From: Dokdonia sp. Dokd-P16 | Lineage (GTDB): Bacteria > Bacteroidota > Bacteroidia > Flavobacteriales > Flavobacteriaceae | NCBI RefSeq assembly: GCF_003095655.1 | Contig: NZ_CP029151.1 | Span: 577,501-641,500 of the forward strand | Direction: 5' to 3' | Length of the DNA: 64,000 nucleotides | In this document: one piece after another, positions 36,648 to 45,788 of the stretch | Layout: each line of letters starts with the position of its first letter | How positions within the stretch are numbered: the first letter of the stretch is position 1 | Translations under genes and position numbers: made by a program | Notes under the pieces: model-generated | Told to the model about the DNA's origin: nothing | The model's input: the letters and a program-made list of their open reading frames with translations, nothing else | The model's database searches: none

Positions 36648-37811
36648 ATGTTTTTAATAGATAAGCCATTTGCATCAGATTTTCTTATTGCGACTATAAA
36701 GGAAAATGACTATCCCATTATTGCAACTCCCGTGGCAAAGTCCATCGCTCAAGATGACACGCTTAACTGGATAGATGAGCAGGATGCGGTAGCTATTTAT
36801 AAAGATAATCCAGATACAACGCTATACTCTAACTCAGAAAATGCGTTAGTATGGATAGAACAGCACCTAGGAGATAGCACACTTGCTCGCCAGATAAATA
36901 TTTTAAAGGATAAAGTCCAGTTCAGAGAGCTTACTAAAAGCTTGTTTCCAGATTTTCATTTTCAAAAGCTTTCTCTAACTGATGTACATCTTCTAGATTC
37001 GGCTACCTTAAAATTTCCTTTTGTTATAAAACCCAGTGTTGGCTTTTTCAGTATAGGTGTTCATATCATTCAAGATCAAAACGACTGGGAGCAAGCAAAG
37101 AATGAGCTACACCCAGAGAAGCTCAAAAGTATTTTTCCTAAAAATGTACTGGACACCACATATTTCATTATTGAAGAATTTATTCAAGGAGAAGAATTTG
37201 CTATAGATTACTATCACAATGCAAACGGTGAGGTTGTTATTTTAAACATTTTACACCACCTATTTTCTTCTGGAAAGGACACTAGTGATCGCGTTTATTG
37301 CACCTCAAAAGAGATTATCACCATACATAGTGCTGCCATACATGAATTTCTAAACGCATTAGGACAAGAGTTACAACTCAAGAATTTTCCAGCACATGCA
37401 GAGATACGCATAGATGCTTCTGGAAAAATCACACCTATTGAGATTAATCCGCTGCGTTTTGGAGGATTTTGTACTACAGGCGACTCACTTGGTGTTACCG
37501 TAGATTTTAATTCTTATGTATGCTTTCGCGAAAGCAAAAAACCTAACTGGGACCACATATTTAAAGGCAAGGAAGATAAAGTCTTTAGCATTATCATACT
37601 AGATAATAGCACAGGCATCCCTGCCGAAGATATCAAAAGTTTTGACTACAAAAAGATAGCTGCAAAGTTTGAAAAACCAGTATTAGTAAGGCCACTAGAT
37701 ATACATAGCTATCCCGTATTTGGATTTATTTTTACAGAGACAAGCCTTGGTAATGAGCGCGAACTCACAGATATCTTAATTTCTGATTTAAAGGAATACG
37801 TTACTACATAA
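36648..37811 (+). CDS. ATP-grasp domain protein
   Basis: A 387-aa enzyme of the ATP-grasp superfamily, which couples ATP to carboxylate-amine or thiol ligation. The ATP-binding lysine region FPFVIKPSVGFFSIGVHII (about 124-142), the IIEEFIQGEEFAIDYY strand (about 178-193), and the metal-binding HAEIRIDASGKITPIEINPLR split over about 253-273 are visible. The specific ligase reaction cannot be assigned. It is probably co-transcribed with marC. A dispersed palindrome encodes CFRES. Confidence 0.82.
   Translation: MFLIDKPFASDFLIATIKENDYPIIATPVAKSIAQDDTLNWIDEQDAVAIYKDNPDTTLYSNSENALVWIEQHLGDSTLARQINILKDKVQFRELTKSLFPDFHFQKLSLTDVHLLDSATLKFPFVIKPSVGFFSIGVHIIQDQNDWEQAKNELHPEKLKSIFPKNVLDTTYFIIEEFIQGEEFAIDYYHNANGEVVILNILHHLFSSGKDTSDRVYCTSKEIITIHSAAIHEFLNALGQELQLKNFPAHAEIRIDASGKITPIEINPLRFGGFCTTGDSLGVTVDFNSYVCFRESKKPNWDHIFKGKEDKVFSIIILDNSTGIPAEDIKSFDYKKIAAKFEKPVLVRPLDIHSYPVFGFIFTETSLGNERELTDILISDLKEYVTT
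37522..37535. repeat. Dispersed palindrome, copy 6 (inside the ATP-grasp gene)
   Basis: A 14-bp core gctttcgcgaaagc, read as FRES. Confidence 0.9.
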
Positions 37812-37880
37812 CCTCAACAATATTTTTGAATTTTATAATAAGCCTAACACTTTCTATTCGCTAGGCGTGTATAGCCGTAC

Positions 37881-37888
37881 TATCTTTG
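37881..37888 (+). promoter_or_regulatory. -7 box before the MRJP-family gene
   Basis: TATCTTTG fits TAnnTTTG and lies 39 nt before the start codon. There is no good -33 TTTG at the usual spacing. Confidence 0.5.
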
Positions 37889-37927
37889 CAAGGTTAAAGA
37901 AGTACCATACATTATAAAACTCATATT

Positions 37928-38998
37928 ATGAACAAAACAATACTATCGCTGCTTGTTATATTTTCTATTATAAGCTGCAAGAACGCTACAGAAACAAAAG
38001 AAGTAGAAGACACCCAAGAAAGCCCTGTAATCACTGAAGTAGCTTCTTTTACAGGACAACAGGTTACAGGTGTAACGGTGAGTAATGAGGGAAGAATATT
38101 TGCTAATTTCCCAAGATGGAGAAAAGGTGTAGAAAACTCTGTAGTTGAAGTATTAGAAAATAATGAGTCAGTCGCATTTCCTAATGAACAGTGGAATACA
38201 TGGGAAGATGGAAAAGAAATTAATGATTCGCTTTTTGTAGCGGTGCAATCTGTAGTTGCATTTAAAGATGATCTGTATGTAGTGGATACTCGTAATCCAC
38301 TATTTGGCGGAGTGATTGATAACCCTAAAATCTTTGTATTCGACTTAACGACAAACTCATTAAAACGCACCTACACTATTACAGAAAGTAGCATCCATAA
38401 AGACTCATACATAAACGATGTGCGTATAGATGCAAAAAACAATAAGGCTTACTTTACAGACTCTGGACATGCAGGACTTGTAGTTTTAGATCTTGAGTCT
38501 GGCGAATCTAAAAGAGTTTTAAATGAGCACACCTCAACACTAGCTGAAGTAAACCAACTTACATTTCCTGATGGCAGTACTTGGGAGAACACAGTACATT
38601 CTGATGGTATTGCATTAGATGTAAATAATGACATTTTATATTACCACGCATTAAGTGGTTATAGCTTATATGCTATCCCAACAGCAACACTTATTAATGG
38701 CACACAAGAAGAGATAGAAAATAGCGTGTCTTTAGTTAAAAAAACGAGCGCACCAGATGGGATGATACTTGATGATTCTGGTAACCTATACTTCGCCGAC
38801 TTAGAAAATAATAAGGTGATGAAAATGGATACTAACACTAAAGAAGTTTCTACACTTATTGAGGGTGACCAAGTGCGCTGGGCAGATACCTTTAGTATTT
38901 ACAAAGGTGATTTATACTACACCAACTCTAGAATTAATGAAATTACAGGTCCTCTAGGAGATATGAAATTTACTATCAATAAAGTGAGTATTGATTAA
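37928..38998 (+). CDS. Major royal jelly protein-family lipoprotein
   Basis: A 356-aa lipoprotein (lipobox SIISC, Cys about residue 17) with a six-bladed propeller of the MRJP/Yellow family. Typical segments are GVTVSNEGRIFANFPRWRKG (about 51-70), the sequence VVDTRNPLFGG (about 119-129), HSDGIALDVNNDILYYHALSG and APDGMILDDSGNLYFADLENN near the C-terminus. Bacterial members are poorly characterised; sugar-lactone hydrolysis or dopachrome-related chemistry is assumed by homology only. It ends before a bidirectional terminator shared with asnB. Confidence 0.85.
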   Translation: MNKTILSLLVIFSIISCKNATETKEVEDTQESPVITEVASFTGQQVTGVTVSNEGRIFANFPRWRKGVENSVVEVLENNESVAFPNEQWNTWEDGKEINDSLFVAVQSVVAFKDDLYVVDTRNPLFGGVIDNPKIFVFDLTTNSLKRTYTITESSIHKDSYINDVRIDAKNNKAYFTDSGHAGLVVLDLESGESKRVLNEHTSTLAEVNQLTFPDGSTWENTVHSDGIALDVNNDILYYHALSGYSLYAIPTATLINGTQEEIENSVSLVKKTSAPDGMILDDSGNLYFADLENNKVMKMDTNTKEVSTLIEGDQVRWADTFSIYKGDLYYTNSRINEITGPLGDMKFTINKVSID

Positions 38999-39023
38999 AT
39001 AAATGTCATTCAATTTCACGCAT

Positions 39024-39062
39024 TAAAAAACCGCTTTATCTTTTAAGATAAAGCGGTTTTTC
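39024..39062. terminator. Bidirectional terminator between MRJP gene and asnB
   Basis: A 15-bp stem aaaccgctttatctt / aagataaagcggttt, with an A run before and T run after it, serves both convergent genes. Confidence 0.92.
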
Positions 39063-39083
39063 TATTTAACAATTTACATATTC

Positions 39084-40751
39084 TTAATAAGCATCATCAT
39101 GTACAAAAGCCACCGCTCTTCCAGATGGATCATTCATGTTTTTAAAGGCTTCATCCCATTCTAGTGCTGTAGGTGTACTACAAGCTACACTTGGCACAGA
39201 TGGTACACAGAGCGCTGCAGCATCACTTGGGAAGTGCTCTTCAAAAATGGTACGGTAGTAAAACTCTTCTTTATTTTGAGGCGTATGGATAGGGAATCTA
39301 TGATGTGCATTTTCCATTTGAGTTGCGCTCACAGCTTCATCTACTACTTCCTTAAGACTATCAATCCATGAATAACCTACACCGTCTGAGAACTGCTCTT
39401 TCTGTCTCCAGGCTACGCTTTCTGGTAAATACTTTTCAAAAGCCTTACGCAAGATCCATTTTTCCATCTTACGCTCCTTAGTTATCATTTTATCTTGAGG
39501 GTTAAGGCGCATTGCGACATCCATAAATTCTTTATCTAAGAAAGGAACACGTCCTTCTATACCCCAGGCTGCAAGTGATTTATTTGCACGTAGACAGTCA
39601 TACATGTGTAATTTATCTAGTTTACGCACAGTCTCCTCATGAAACTCTTTTGCATTTGGTGCTTTATGAAAGTATAAATATCCTCCAAAAATCTCGTCTG
39701 CTCCTTCTCCTGAGAGTACCATTTTCACTCCCATAGATTTAATCACACGTGCCATTAAGTACATAGGCGTACTCGCTCTTATCGTGGTGATATCATACGT
39801 TTCTAGATGATAGATTACATCACGTATAGCATCTAGTCCTTCTTGTATTGTAAACTCAATAGGGTGATGCACTGTCCCTATATGATCTGCTACCACCTGA
39901 GCAGCTGCAAGATCTGGAGAACCTTTAAGTCCTATACTAAAAGAGTGTAACTGTGGCCACCATGCAGCTTGCTCATCACCAGATTCTATACGCTTTTCTG
40001 CATATAGCTTTGCAACCGCACTTGTGATGGATGAGTCTAGACCTCCAGAAAGTAATACCCCATAAGGCACATCACTCATAAGTTGGCGCTTTATAGATGC
40101 CGCAAGTGCATCGTGCAACTCTTCTATACTTGACTCGCTATCTTTTACGTTATCATATTCCATCCAGTCACGAGAATACCAGCGTGTAAGCTCTCCTCTC
40201 ACACTAGAGTAATAATGTCCTGGAGGAAATAATTCAATTTTTGAACAAACACCTTCTAGTGCCTTTAACTCAGAAGCTACATAAAAAGTCCCGTGTTGAT
40301 CCCATCCCATATATAGCGGAATAATTCCCATATGATCACGAGCTACAAAATATTCGTCTTTTTCCACATCATATAGTGCAAAGCCAAAAATCCCATTGAG
40401 CTTGTCACAAAAGTCGTGACCGTGTTCTTTATAAAGTGCGAGTATGATCTCACAGTCTGATGCTGTTTGAAACTCGTAATCACCAGTTAAGGTCTCACGC
40501 AATTCTTTATGGTTATATATCTCTCCATTTGCTGCGAGTACAAGACTCTTATCTTTTGAAAATAACGGTTGTTTCCCAGAAGCTGGATCTACTATAGACA
40601 GACGTTCGTGTGTCATGATGGCATTCTCATTATTAAAAACCCCATTCCAATCCGGCCCTCTGTGGCGTATTTTTTTTGACATTTCTAATAATTGAGGACG
40701 TAAATCTTCGGCTTTCTCCTTGAGATCAAAGGCACATACAATTCCACACAT
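39084..40751 (-). CDS. asnB: Asparagine synthase B (glutamine-hydrolysing)
   Basis: A 555-aa class II amidotransferase that makes asparagine from aspartate, ATP and glutamine. Cys2 (MCGIVCAF) is the glutaminase nucleophile, with RHRGPDWNG and the AANGEIYNH loop in the N-terminal domain. The synthetase domain has the PP-loop LLSGGLDSSITSAVAKLYA (about 233-251) and VLSGEGADEIFGGYLY (about 347-362). The length fits the family. It is transcribed alone. Confidence 0.96.
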   Translation of the reverse strand: MCGIVCAFDLKEKAEDLRPQLLEMSKKIRHRGPDWNGVFNNENAIMTHERLSIVDPASGKQPLFSKDKSLVLAANGEIYNHKELRETLTGDYEFQTASDCEIILALYKEHGHDFCDKLNGIFGFALYDVEKDEYFVARDHMGIIPLYMGWDQHGTFYVASELKALEGVCSKIELFPPGHYYSSVRGELTRWYSRDWMEYDNVKDSESSIEELHDALAASIKRQLMSDVPYGVLLSGGLDSSITSAVAKLYAEKRIESGDEQAAWWPQLHSFSIGLKGSPDLAAAQVVADHIGTVHHPIEFTIQEGLDAIRDVIYHLETYDITTIRASTPMYLMARVIKSMGVKMVLSGEGADEIFGGYLYFHKAPNAKEFHEETVRKLDKLHMYDCLRANKSLAAWGIEGRVPFLDKEFMDVAMRLNPQDKMITKERKMEKWILRKAFEKYLPESVAWRQKEQFSDGVGYSWIDSLKEVVDEAVSATQMENAHHRFPIHTPQNKEEFYYRTIFEEHFPSDAAALCVPSVPSVACSTPTALEWDEAFKNMNDPSGRAVAFVHDDAY

Positions 40752-40879
40752 GATTTTATATATTTATTGTTATTGATAAGGCAAATATGCAATTACACTT
40801 CCATTAATAAAACGAAGAATATAAATACAGTTACATATTATAACTTTATTACACATAAACGTATTAATGTGAAGGTATA

Positions 40880-40895
40880 CGCTTTCGCGAAAGCG
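40880..40895. repeat. Dispersed palindrome, copy 7 (intergenic)
   Basis: A perfect 16-bp copy, symmetric to 20 bp (40878-40897), in the divergent region between asnB and the DUF2911 gene. Confidence 0.9.
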
Positions 40896-41008
40896 TACTT
40901 CTAAAACATTTTGAAAGTTTTAGCACTTTTGTGAGACTTACAACATAACTTTGAAGGAGCCTTGAGAGCTATTTCAAGACTAATTAACTCTAAAACAATA
41001 TTACTATT

Positions 41009-41545
41009 ATGAAAAAGTTTTTTATGACTGCTATGGTGGCACTAGCATTTGTTGCTGCACCATCTGTGAATGCACAAGATTTTAATGTAGATAAAAGCCC
41101 AATGGATCAAGCGGCTTTTCCATCTAATTACAAGGAATCAAATAAGCTAGTAAAAGTAACATATAGCCGCCCTCAGCTTAAAGAGCGTGAGCTTTCAAAA
41201 CTTGCTCCAGACGGTAAAGTATGGAGACTTGGTGCAAATGAAGCAGCAGAGATTACTCTTTACAAGGATATGAAACTAGGAACGACGCCAGTAAAAGCAG
41301 GAACGTACACAATGTATGCAATGCCTAATGGTGCTGAGTGGACCATCATTTTAAACTCTGACCTTAATGTATGGGGTTCTTACTTCTACAAAGAAGCAAA
41401 TGATGTAGCTCGTATCACAGTACCGGTAACACAAGCAGATGATGCTATCGAGTATTTTGGAATGGAATTTATGCCAGTAGATCAAGGAGCTCACCTTCAC
41501 ATGGCGTGGGGTAATGCTCGTGTAGAAGTACCATTCTACAACTAG
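41009..41545 (+). CDS. DUF2911-family exported protein
   Basis: A 178-aa protein with signal peptide MKKFFMTAMVALAFVAAPSV, cleaved near NAQD. The DUF2911 signature is clear: KVTYSRPQLKERELS, KVWRLGANEAAEIT and YTMYAMPNGAEWTIILNSDL. Function is unknown; the fold is a small beta sandwich. It is a single-gene unit with its own terminator. Confidence 0.9.
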   Translation: MKKFFMTAMVALAFVAAPSVNAQDFNVDKSPMDQAAFPSNYKESNKLVKVTYSRPQLKERELSKLAPDGKVWRLGANEAAEITLYKDMKLGTTPVKAGTYTMYAMPNGAEWTIILNSDLNVWGSYFYKEANDVARITVPVTQADDAIEYFGMEFMPVDQGAHLHMAWGNARVEVPFYN

Positions 41546-41570
41546 TCTTTAGATTTTATACAACATACAA

Positions 41571-41605
41571 AACCCGAATTTCTGTAATAGAAATTCGGGT
41601 TTTTC
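41571..41605 (+). terminator. Intrinsic terminator after the DUF2911 gene
   Basis: A 13-bp stem aacccgaatttct / agaaattcgggtt with a 5-nt loop, then a T run. Confidence 0.92.
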
Positions 41606-41628
41606 TTTTAGATACAACATTGAGATTT

Positions 41629-42159
41629 CTAATCTTGAAAATCACCTTTTAGCCATCTTGTGACTTTAAGCTCCCATTGTAATTCTTTCATATGATCGAT
41701 AGAGTGGTTAGTCTCTTTATCAAATAATTGCTGAGTAGCGATGCGCTCTTCCTCTACTTCTTTATAGAGCATTTTAATTTCTTCAAGACTATTTGAAGTA
41801 AACGTAAACGAGGCTACTTTATCTTCAAGCTTACGTGCATACACTTCTGTAATATTAAAATGTGTTTGCTCATGAGCCAGAAGATGTTTGCTCTTTTCTT
41901 GATGTCGCACCCATGAATACTCAGGATAAAAATGAGCAGTAACAGTTAAGCTCGCTTTATCTATATACCCCTCACCATTAGAAGCATATCCTTGACTGAT
42001 ACCTGTACTAGAAATCGCTGCCCAGCGTTCTAAAGAATTCGGTGTTCCTTTAAAATCTGACCATTGCAGTATACGCTGGCTATGCCAAGGAAGTCGTTCT
42101 GGAGCATCAGAGACAGATACAAAGGCTATTGCAATTAGTATGATAAATACTCTATTCAA
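41629..42159 (-). CDS. DUF922-family exported putative zinc protease
   Basis: A 176-aa protein with an N-terminal signal segment (about 1-19) and the zincin motif HEQTH at residues 96-100 (LLAHEQTHFNI), typical of the DUF922 family of predicted Zn-dependent proteases. The start is TTG in the same frame; no ATG lies nearby that keeps the signal segment. It follows the next gene by 5 nt and is probably co-transcribed with it. Confidence 0.82.
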   Translation of the reverse strand: MNRVFIILIAIAFVSVSDAPERLPWHSQRILQWSDFKGTPNSLERWAAISSTGISQGYASNGEGYIDKASLTVTAHFYPEYSWVRHQEKSKHLLAHEQTHFNITEVYARKLEDKVASFTFTSNSLEEIKMLYKEVEEERIATQQLFDKETNHSIDHMKELQWELKVTRWLKGDFQD

Positions 42160-42164
42160 TGTTA

Positions 42165-43424
42165 TTATGTTTTTTGCTTTTTCTTGCGTGCTGCTGGAAA
42201 CAGTACATTATTTAAGATCAAACGATAACCAGGCGAGTTAGGATGTAGTTCTAATTCTGTCTTAGGATCACCTACTCTGTGCTGGTAATCTTCTGGATCG
42301 TGACCTCCATAAAAGGTAAAAAATCCTTTTCCTTTAATCCCGTGAATGTATCTCGCCTCACCATTTGTAAGATTTTCTCCCATTACTAGCACATTAGACT
42401 TGATAGTTTCTGGATCATAACTCGTAGTCTGTCCCATAAAGCCTTTTACAAGAGCCGTATGATTTTGACAAAGCATCGTAGGAATAGGATCCCATTTTGC
42501 ACTATAATCTTTTAAGGTAAAGTAATCTGTTTGAAAAGGAATCTTACGTTTACTCGTCATATCTATAGATGAAAACTCGTATGTAGTAGGAGAACGTTCT
42601 AGACTATAGTTTTTGAAAGCAAATGTTTTCTGGAAGTCTATTTTTGAAGTATATCCTGGTTCGCTAGGATCTCCGTCAAACATTGGTTCACAAATATCTA
42701 CTCCCTCAGCAGAGAGCGCAATATCAAAACTATCTGTCGCGCTACACATTGCAAACATAAAACCACCTCCCACAACATAGTCACGTATTTTAAGAGCTAC
42801 ATCGCCTTTCTCCTTAGATACTTTATCGTAACCTAATTTGGCAGCAAGTGCTTCGGCTGCTTTTTTCTCTTCTATATACCAAGGCGCGGCGCGGTAGGAT
42901 CCATAAAATTTTCCAAACTGTCCTGTAAAATCTTCATGGTGTAGGTGCAACCAGTCGTATAAAATAAGCTGGTCACTCAGTACTTCTGTATCGTAAATAG
43001 TAGTGTAAGGAATCTCTGCATAAGTAAGCACCATGGTCACGGCATCATCCCAAGGCACTTTACTGTCTGGTGTGTACACGGCAATTTTTGGCGCTTTTTC
43101 TAGCACTACAGCTTCCATATTTTGAGAAGGACTCGCTATTTCCGTAAGAATTTGTTCCGTTTGTCCGTCTGATAATACTTCATATGAAACACCACGTATA
43201 GTGCACTCTCTGCGTACCTCTTCGGTATCTGGCAGTAAAAATGAGCCGCCTCTATAGTTAAGCAACCACTTTACTTTTTGGTTTTTATCAAGTGACCAGT
43301 ATGTAATTCCATATGCTTTAAGATGCTCCCTTTGTGTCTCTATATCCATAGGTATGAGGATATATGAAGCTTTCGCGAAAGCGAAATTCAATATCAAAAA
43401 GGATAAAATAAGTAGTTTCTTCAT
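42165..43424 (-). CDS. Exported protein, often labelled 'asparagine synthetase B', function unclear
   Basis: A 419-aa exported protein (ATG at 43424 chosen over a TTG two codons upstream). The signal peptide MKKLLILSFLILNFAFAKAS contains a dispersed-palindrome copy, read as AFAKA. The body has AVYTPDSKVPWDDAVTMVLTY, YDWLHLHHEDFTGQF and a GGFMFAMCSATDSFDIAL segment that recalls glutamine-amidotransferase-like folds (a Cys in a turn after a hydrophobic strand). It lacks the N-terminal Cys2 domain and the SGGLDSS loop of real AsnB. Related flavobacterial proteins carry the AsnB label, which looks wrong here. Operon partner of the DUF922 protein. Confidence 0.7.
   Translation of the reverse strand: MKKLLILSFLILNFAFAKASYILIPMDIETQREHLKAYGITYWSLDKNQKVKWLLNYRGGSFLLPDTEEVRRECTIRGVSYEVLSDGQTEQILTEIASPSQNMEAVVLEKAPKIAVYTPDSKVPWDDAVTMVLTYAEIPYTTIYDTEVLSDQLILYDWLHLHHEDFTGQFGKFYGSYRAAPWYIEEKKAAEALAAKLGYDKVSKEKGDVALKIRDYVVGGGFMFAMCSATDSFDIALSAEGVDICEPMFDGDPSEPGYTSKIDFQKTFAFKNYSLERSPTTYEFSSIDMTSKRKIPFQTDYFTLKDYSAKWDPIPTMLCQNHTALVKGFMGQTTSYDPETIKSNVLVMGENLTNGEARYIHGIKGKGFFTFYGGHDPEDYQHRVGDPKTELELHPNSPGYRLILNNVLFPAARKKKQKT
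43369..43382. repeat. Dispersed palindrome, copy 8 (inside a signal-peptide coding region)
   Basis: A 14-bp core gctttcgcgaaagc, read as AFAKA at the end of a signal peptide. Confidence 0.9.
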
Positions 43425-43505
43425 TGTCAATTTTATAACGTTGAATTTACGGAATTGTTATGACAAGAAAGGTGCCACAAAACATCCTGATGGAATCATA
43501 AAATA

Positions 43506-43976
43506 TCAATTTTCTAAACGAACTTTAGAAGGTTCCTTTACTATATATAGTATATATAATGAATCGCCGATTTTTGGTATCTCATTTAAATAAGTAGAAT
43601 TTTGATATGTTTCGAATTTAACAATTGCAGATAGTGTATCTGTGTTTATCACATATTTCAATTTTAAATTGTAATAGTCATAGGCTGCTGAACCCCATCC
43701 TGAAGCATTTAAATCACGATGTTGAACTACATCTAATACTTTAGCTTTTGTTCGTTCAGAATTTTTCAAAAAATAATTGACGTTATAATTATCTACACCC
43801 CATATTATAAATCCCAAAATAAAAACAAATAGAAAAAGTAAATAAATACTTTTCAACGTAATCCTACTTGATTCCATTTTATGCTTTAATTCTTTTTCGT
43901 ATAATTCAGCATTTTCTCTTGCTCTTTTACGACTTGATGAATAAGGAAATTTATTGTTTTCTTTATCAAAGAACAT
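43506..43976 (-). CDS. Single-pass membrane protein of unknown function
   Basis: A 156-aa protein with a charged N-terminal cytoplasmic part (about 1-42), one membrane segment (SIYLLFLFVFILGFIIWGV, about 43-61) and a C-terminal beta domain (KAKVLDVVQHRD, then YYNLKLKYVINTDTLSAIV) that vaguely recalls DUF3592-type domains. No family is assigned with confidence. It stands alone between two minus-strand genes. Confidence 0.6.
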   Translation of the reverse strand: MFFDKENNKFPYSSSRKRARENAELYEKELKHKMESSRITLKSIYLLFLFVFILGFIIWGVDNYNVNYFLKNSERTKAKVLDVVQHRDLNASGWGSAAYDYYNLKLKYVINTDTLSAIVKFETYQNSTYLNEIPKIGDSLYILYIVKEPSKVRLEN

Positions 43977-44064
43977 ACATCGTTTATTACATTCAAAAAT
44001 ATCTTTGATTATTGAAAAGATTGTTCAAAGAATCAACTTCTATTTTGAGACTAATCATCTGAAA

Positions 44065-45621
44065 TTAAAAAGGAACATCATCATCCTCATTCTCACTTGG
44101 GAGTCCTGGTGGTGGACCTCCAAAAGCATCATCTGCACTAGGTAATGCATTAGGGTTAAATGTGTCATCATTTGCCGCAGCATTCATACTACTTGCAAAC
44201 TCGTATGGTGTAGAGAAGTCATCAAGGTTATCAAACTTACCTAAGTGACCAACGAACTTAAGACGTATGTTATCGAGACCACCGTTACGGTGTTTTGCAA
44301 CGATAAACTCTCCTTGTCCTTCTGTTGGGCTGCGTTCATCATCATCCCACTCTTCAATTTTATAGTATTCTGGACGGTAGATAAAAGATACAATATCTGC
44401 ATCCTGCTCGATCGCTCCAGATTCACGAAGGTCAGAAAGTAAAGGTCTTTTACTACCTCCACGCGTCTCCACCGCACGTGACAACTGTGACAGTGCAATT
44501 ACTGGTATAGAAAGTTCCTTTGCAAGTGCTTTAAGGTTACGAGAAATCATAGAGATTTCTTGCTCTCGGTTTCCTCCACCCTTTTGTGAAGAACCACCCG
44601 TCATTAATTGCAGGTAATCAATCATTATAATTTTAATCCCAAACTGTGATGCAAGACGTCTTGCCTTTGCACGCAAGTCAAAAATAGAAAGTGATGGTGT
44701 ATCATCAATAAATAGAGGCGCTTTCTCTAAGCTTTTTACTTTCACGTTGAGCTGCTCCCATTCATGCTTCTCTAACTTTCCTGTACGCAGTTTTTCTGAA
44801 GACAATCCCGTTTCTGAAGAAATCAAACGAGTAATCAACTGTACGGAAGACATCTCCAGCGAGAAGAATGCTACTGGTATATTTTGATCTACTGCCATGT
44901 TACGAGCCATCGTAAGCGTCATCGCTGTTTTACCCATACCTGGACGAGCTGCAACGATAATTAAATCTGATGGTTGCCATCCAGAAGTAAGCTCATCTAC
45001 TTTATGAAAACCAGTAGGAATACCTGATAGTCCCTCTTGATTTGCAATCTCCTCAATTCTCTTTTTCGCTTGTATTACAAGGTTCTGAGCACTCTCAGAA
45101 CTACGTTTTACGTTTCCTTGCGTTACTTCATACAGTTTTGTTTCGGCAGTATCTAGAAGGTCAAATACATCTGTTGTTTCATCATATGCTTCTTCAATAA
45201 TTTCATTAGAAATTTTGATGAGTGAACGCTGTATAAACTTCTGTAAGATGATACGAGCGTGATACTCTATGTGAGCAGAAGAAGCTACTTTTTGTGTGAG
45301 TTGGATCAGATAATAATCACCTCCAGCTGTATCGAGCTTACCCATCTTCTTAAGCTGCTCAGAAACAGTTAATAAGTCGACTGGTTGCCCTTCTTCAAAG
45401 AGTACTCTTATCGCTTCAAAAATATGTTTGTGTTGTTCTTTATAGAACACCTCTGGTGATAAAATGTCAATTACCTCATCTACACCTTTCTTATCAATCA
45501 TAAGCGCACCAAGCACAACAACCTCAAGATCAAGCGCTTGTGGCGGTATCTTCCCTTTTTCAAGGCTAATTACTTGACCCTTAGAAGTGTTATATGCTGG
45601 CTTCGGCTTCGTTTGTTCCAT
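44065..45621 (-). CDS. dnaB: Replicative DNA helicase DnaB
   Basis: A 518-aa hexameric 5'-3' helicase at the replication fork. The N-terminal domain (about 28-130) precedes the RecA-like core with Walker A AARPGMGKTAMT (about 224-235), SLEMSSVQL, Walker B IIMIDYLQLM and RGGSKRPLLSDLRESGAIEQ split over the DnaB-specific region. The ATG at 45621 (MEQTKPKPAYN) is chosen over a start 60 nt upstream. The upstream choice would read through the dispersed palindrome (as TLSRKR) and add a non-conserved tail. A -7-like TACTTTCG lies 5 nt before the chosen ATG. Confidence 0.95.
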   Translation of the reverse strand: MEQTKPKPAYNTSKGQVISLEKGKIPPQALDLEVVVLGALMIDKKGVDEVIDILSPEVFYKEQHKHIFEAIRVLFEEGQPVDLLTVSEQLKKMGKLDTAGGDYYLIQLTQKVASSAHIEYHARIILQKFIQRSLIKISNEIIEEAYDETTDVFDLLDTAETKLYEVTQGNVKRSSESAQNLVIQAKKRIEEIANQEGLSGIPTGFHKVDELTSGWQPSDLIIVAARPGMGKTAMTLTMARNMAVDQNIPVAFFSLEMSSVQLITRLISSETGLSSEKLRTGKLEKHEWEQLNVKVKSLEKAPLFIDDTPSLSIFDLRAKARRLASQFGIKIIMIDYLQLMTGGSSQKGGGNREQEISMISRNLKALAKELSIPVIALSQLSRAVETRGGSKRPLLSDLRESGAIEQDADIVSFIYRPEYYKIEEWDDDERSPTEGQGEFIVAKHRNGGLDNIRLKFVGHLGKFDNLDDFSTPYEFASSMNAAANDDTFNPNALPSADDAFGGPPPGLPSENEDDDVPF

Positions 45622-45655
45622 AGCTACGAAAGTAAATAAATAGTTATGCGAGATA

Positions 45656-45671
45656 CGCTTTCGCGAAAGCG
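45656..45671. repeat. Dispersed palindrome, copy 9 (just upstream of dnaB)
   Basis: A perfect 16-bp copy, symmetric to 20 bp (45654-45673), 35 nt before the dnaB start. Confidence 0.9.
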
Positions 45672-45733
45672 TAGTACTCACAGGTCATTAACAATTGAAC
45701 TGTTAATAACTAGAAAATATTGTTAATAAGGGT

Positions 45734-45763
45734 AAAAAAATCCGCACTGGAAAAGCGCGGATT
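45734..45763 (-). terminator. Intrinsic terminator after accA
   Basis: On the minus strand aatccgc / gcggatt encloses an 11-nt loop and is followed by seven T. Confidence 0.85.
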
Positions 45764-45788
45764 ATGGCATCAAGTGAAAAAGGTCTTG

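Noticed and set aside
37921-38370. 149-codon open frame on the minus strand
   Set aside because: Antisense to the MRJP-family gene, which has a clear lipobox and family motifs.
39084-43424. Two asparagine synthetases in one neighbourhood as a functional pair
   Set aside because: Only 39084-40751 has the AsnB active sites; the exported protein at 42165-43424 does not.
45622-45681. Longer dnaB start giving MSTTLSRKRIS
   Set aside because: The extension is the translated palindrome plus non-conserved residues; the ATG at 45621 fits known DnaB N-termini.
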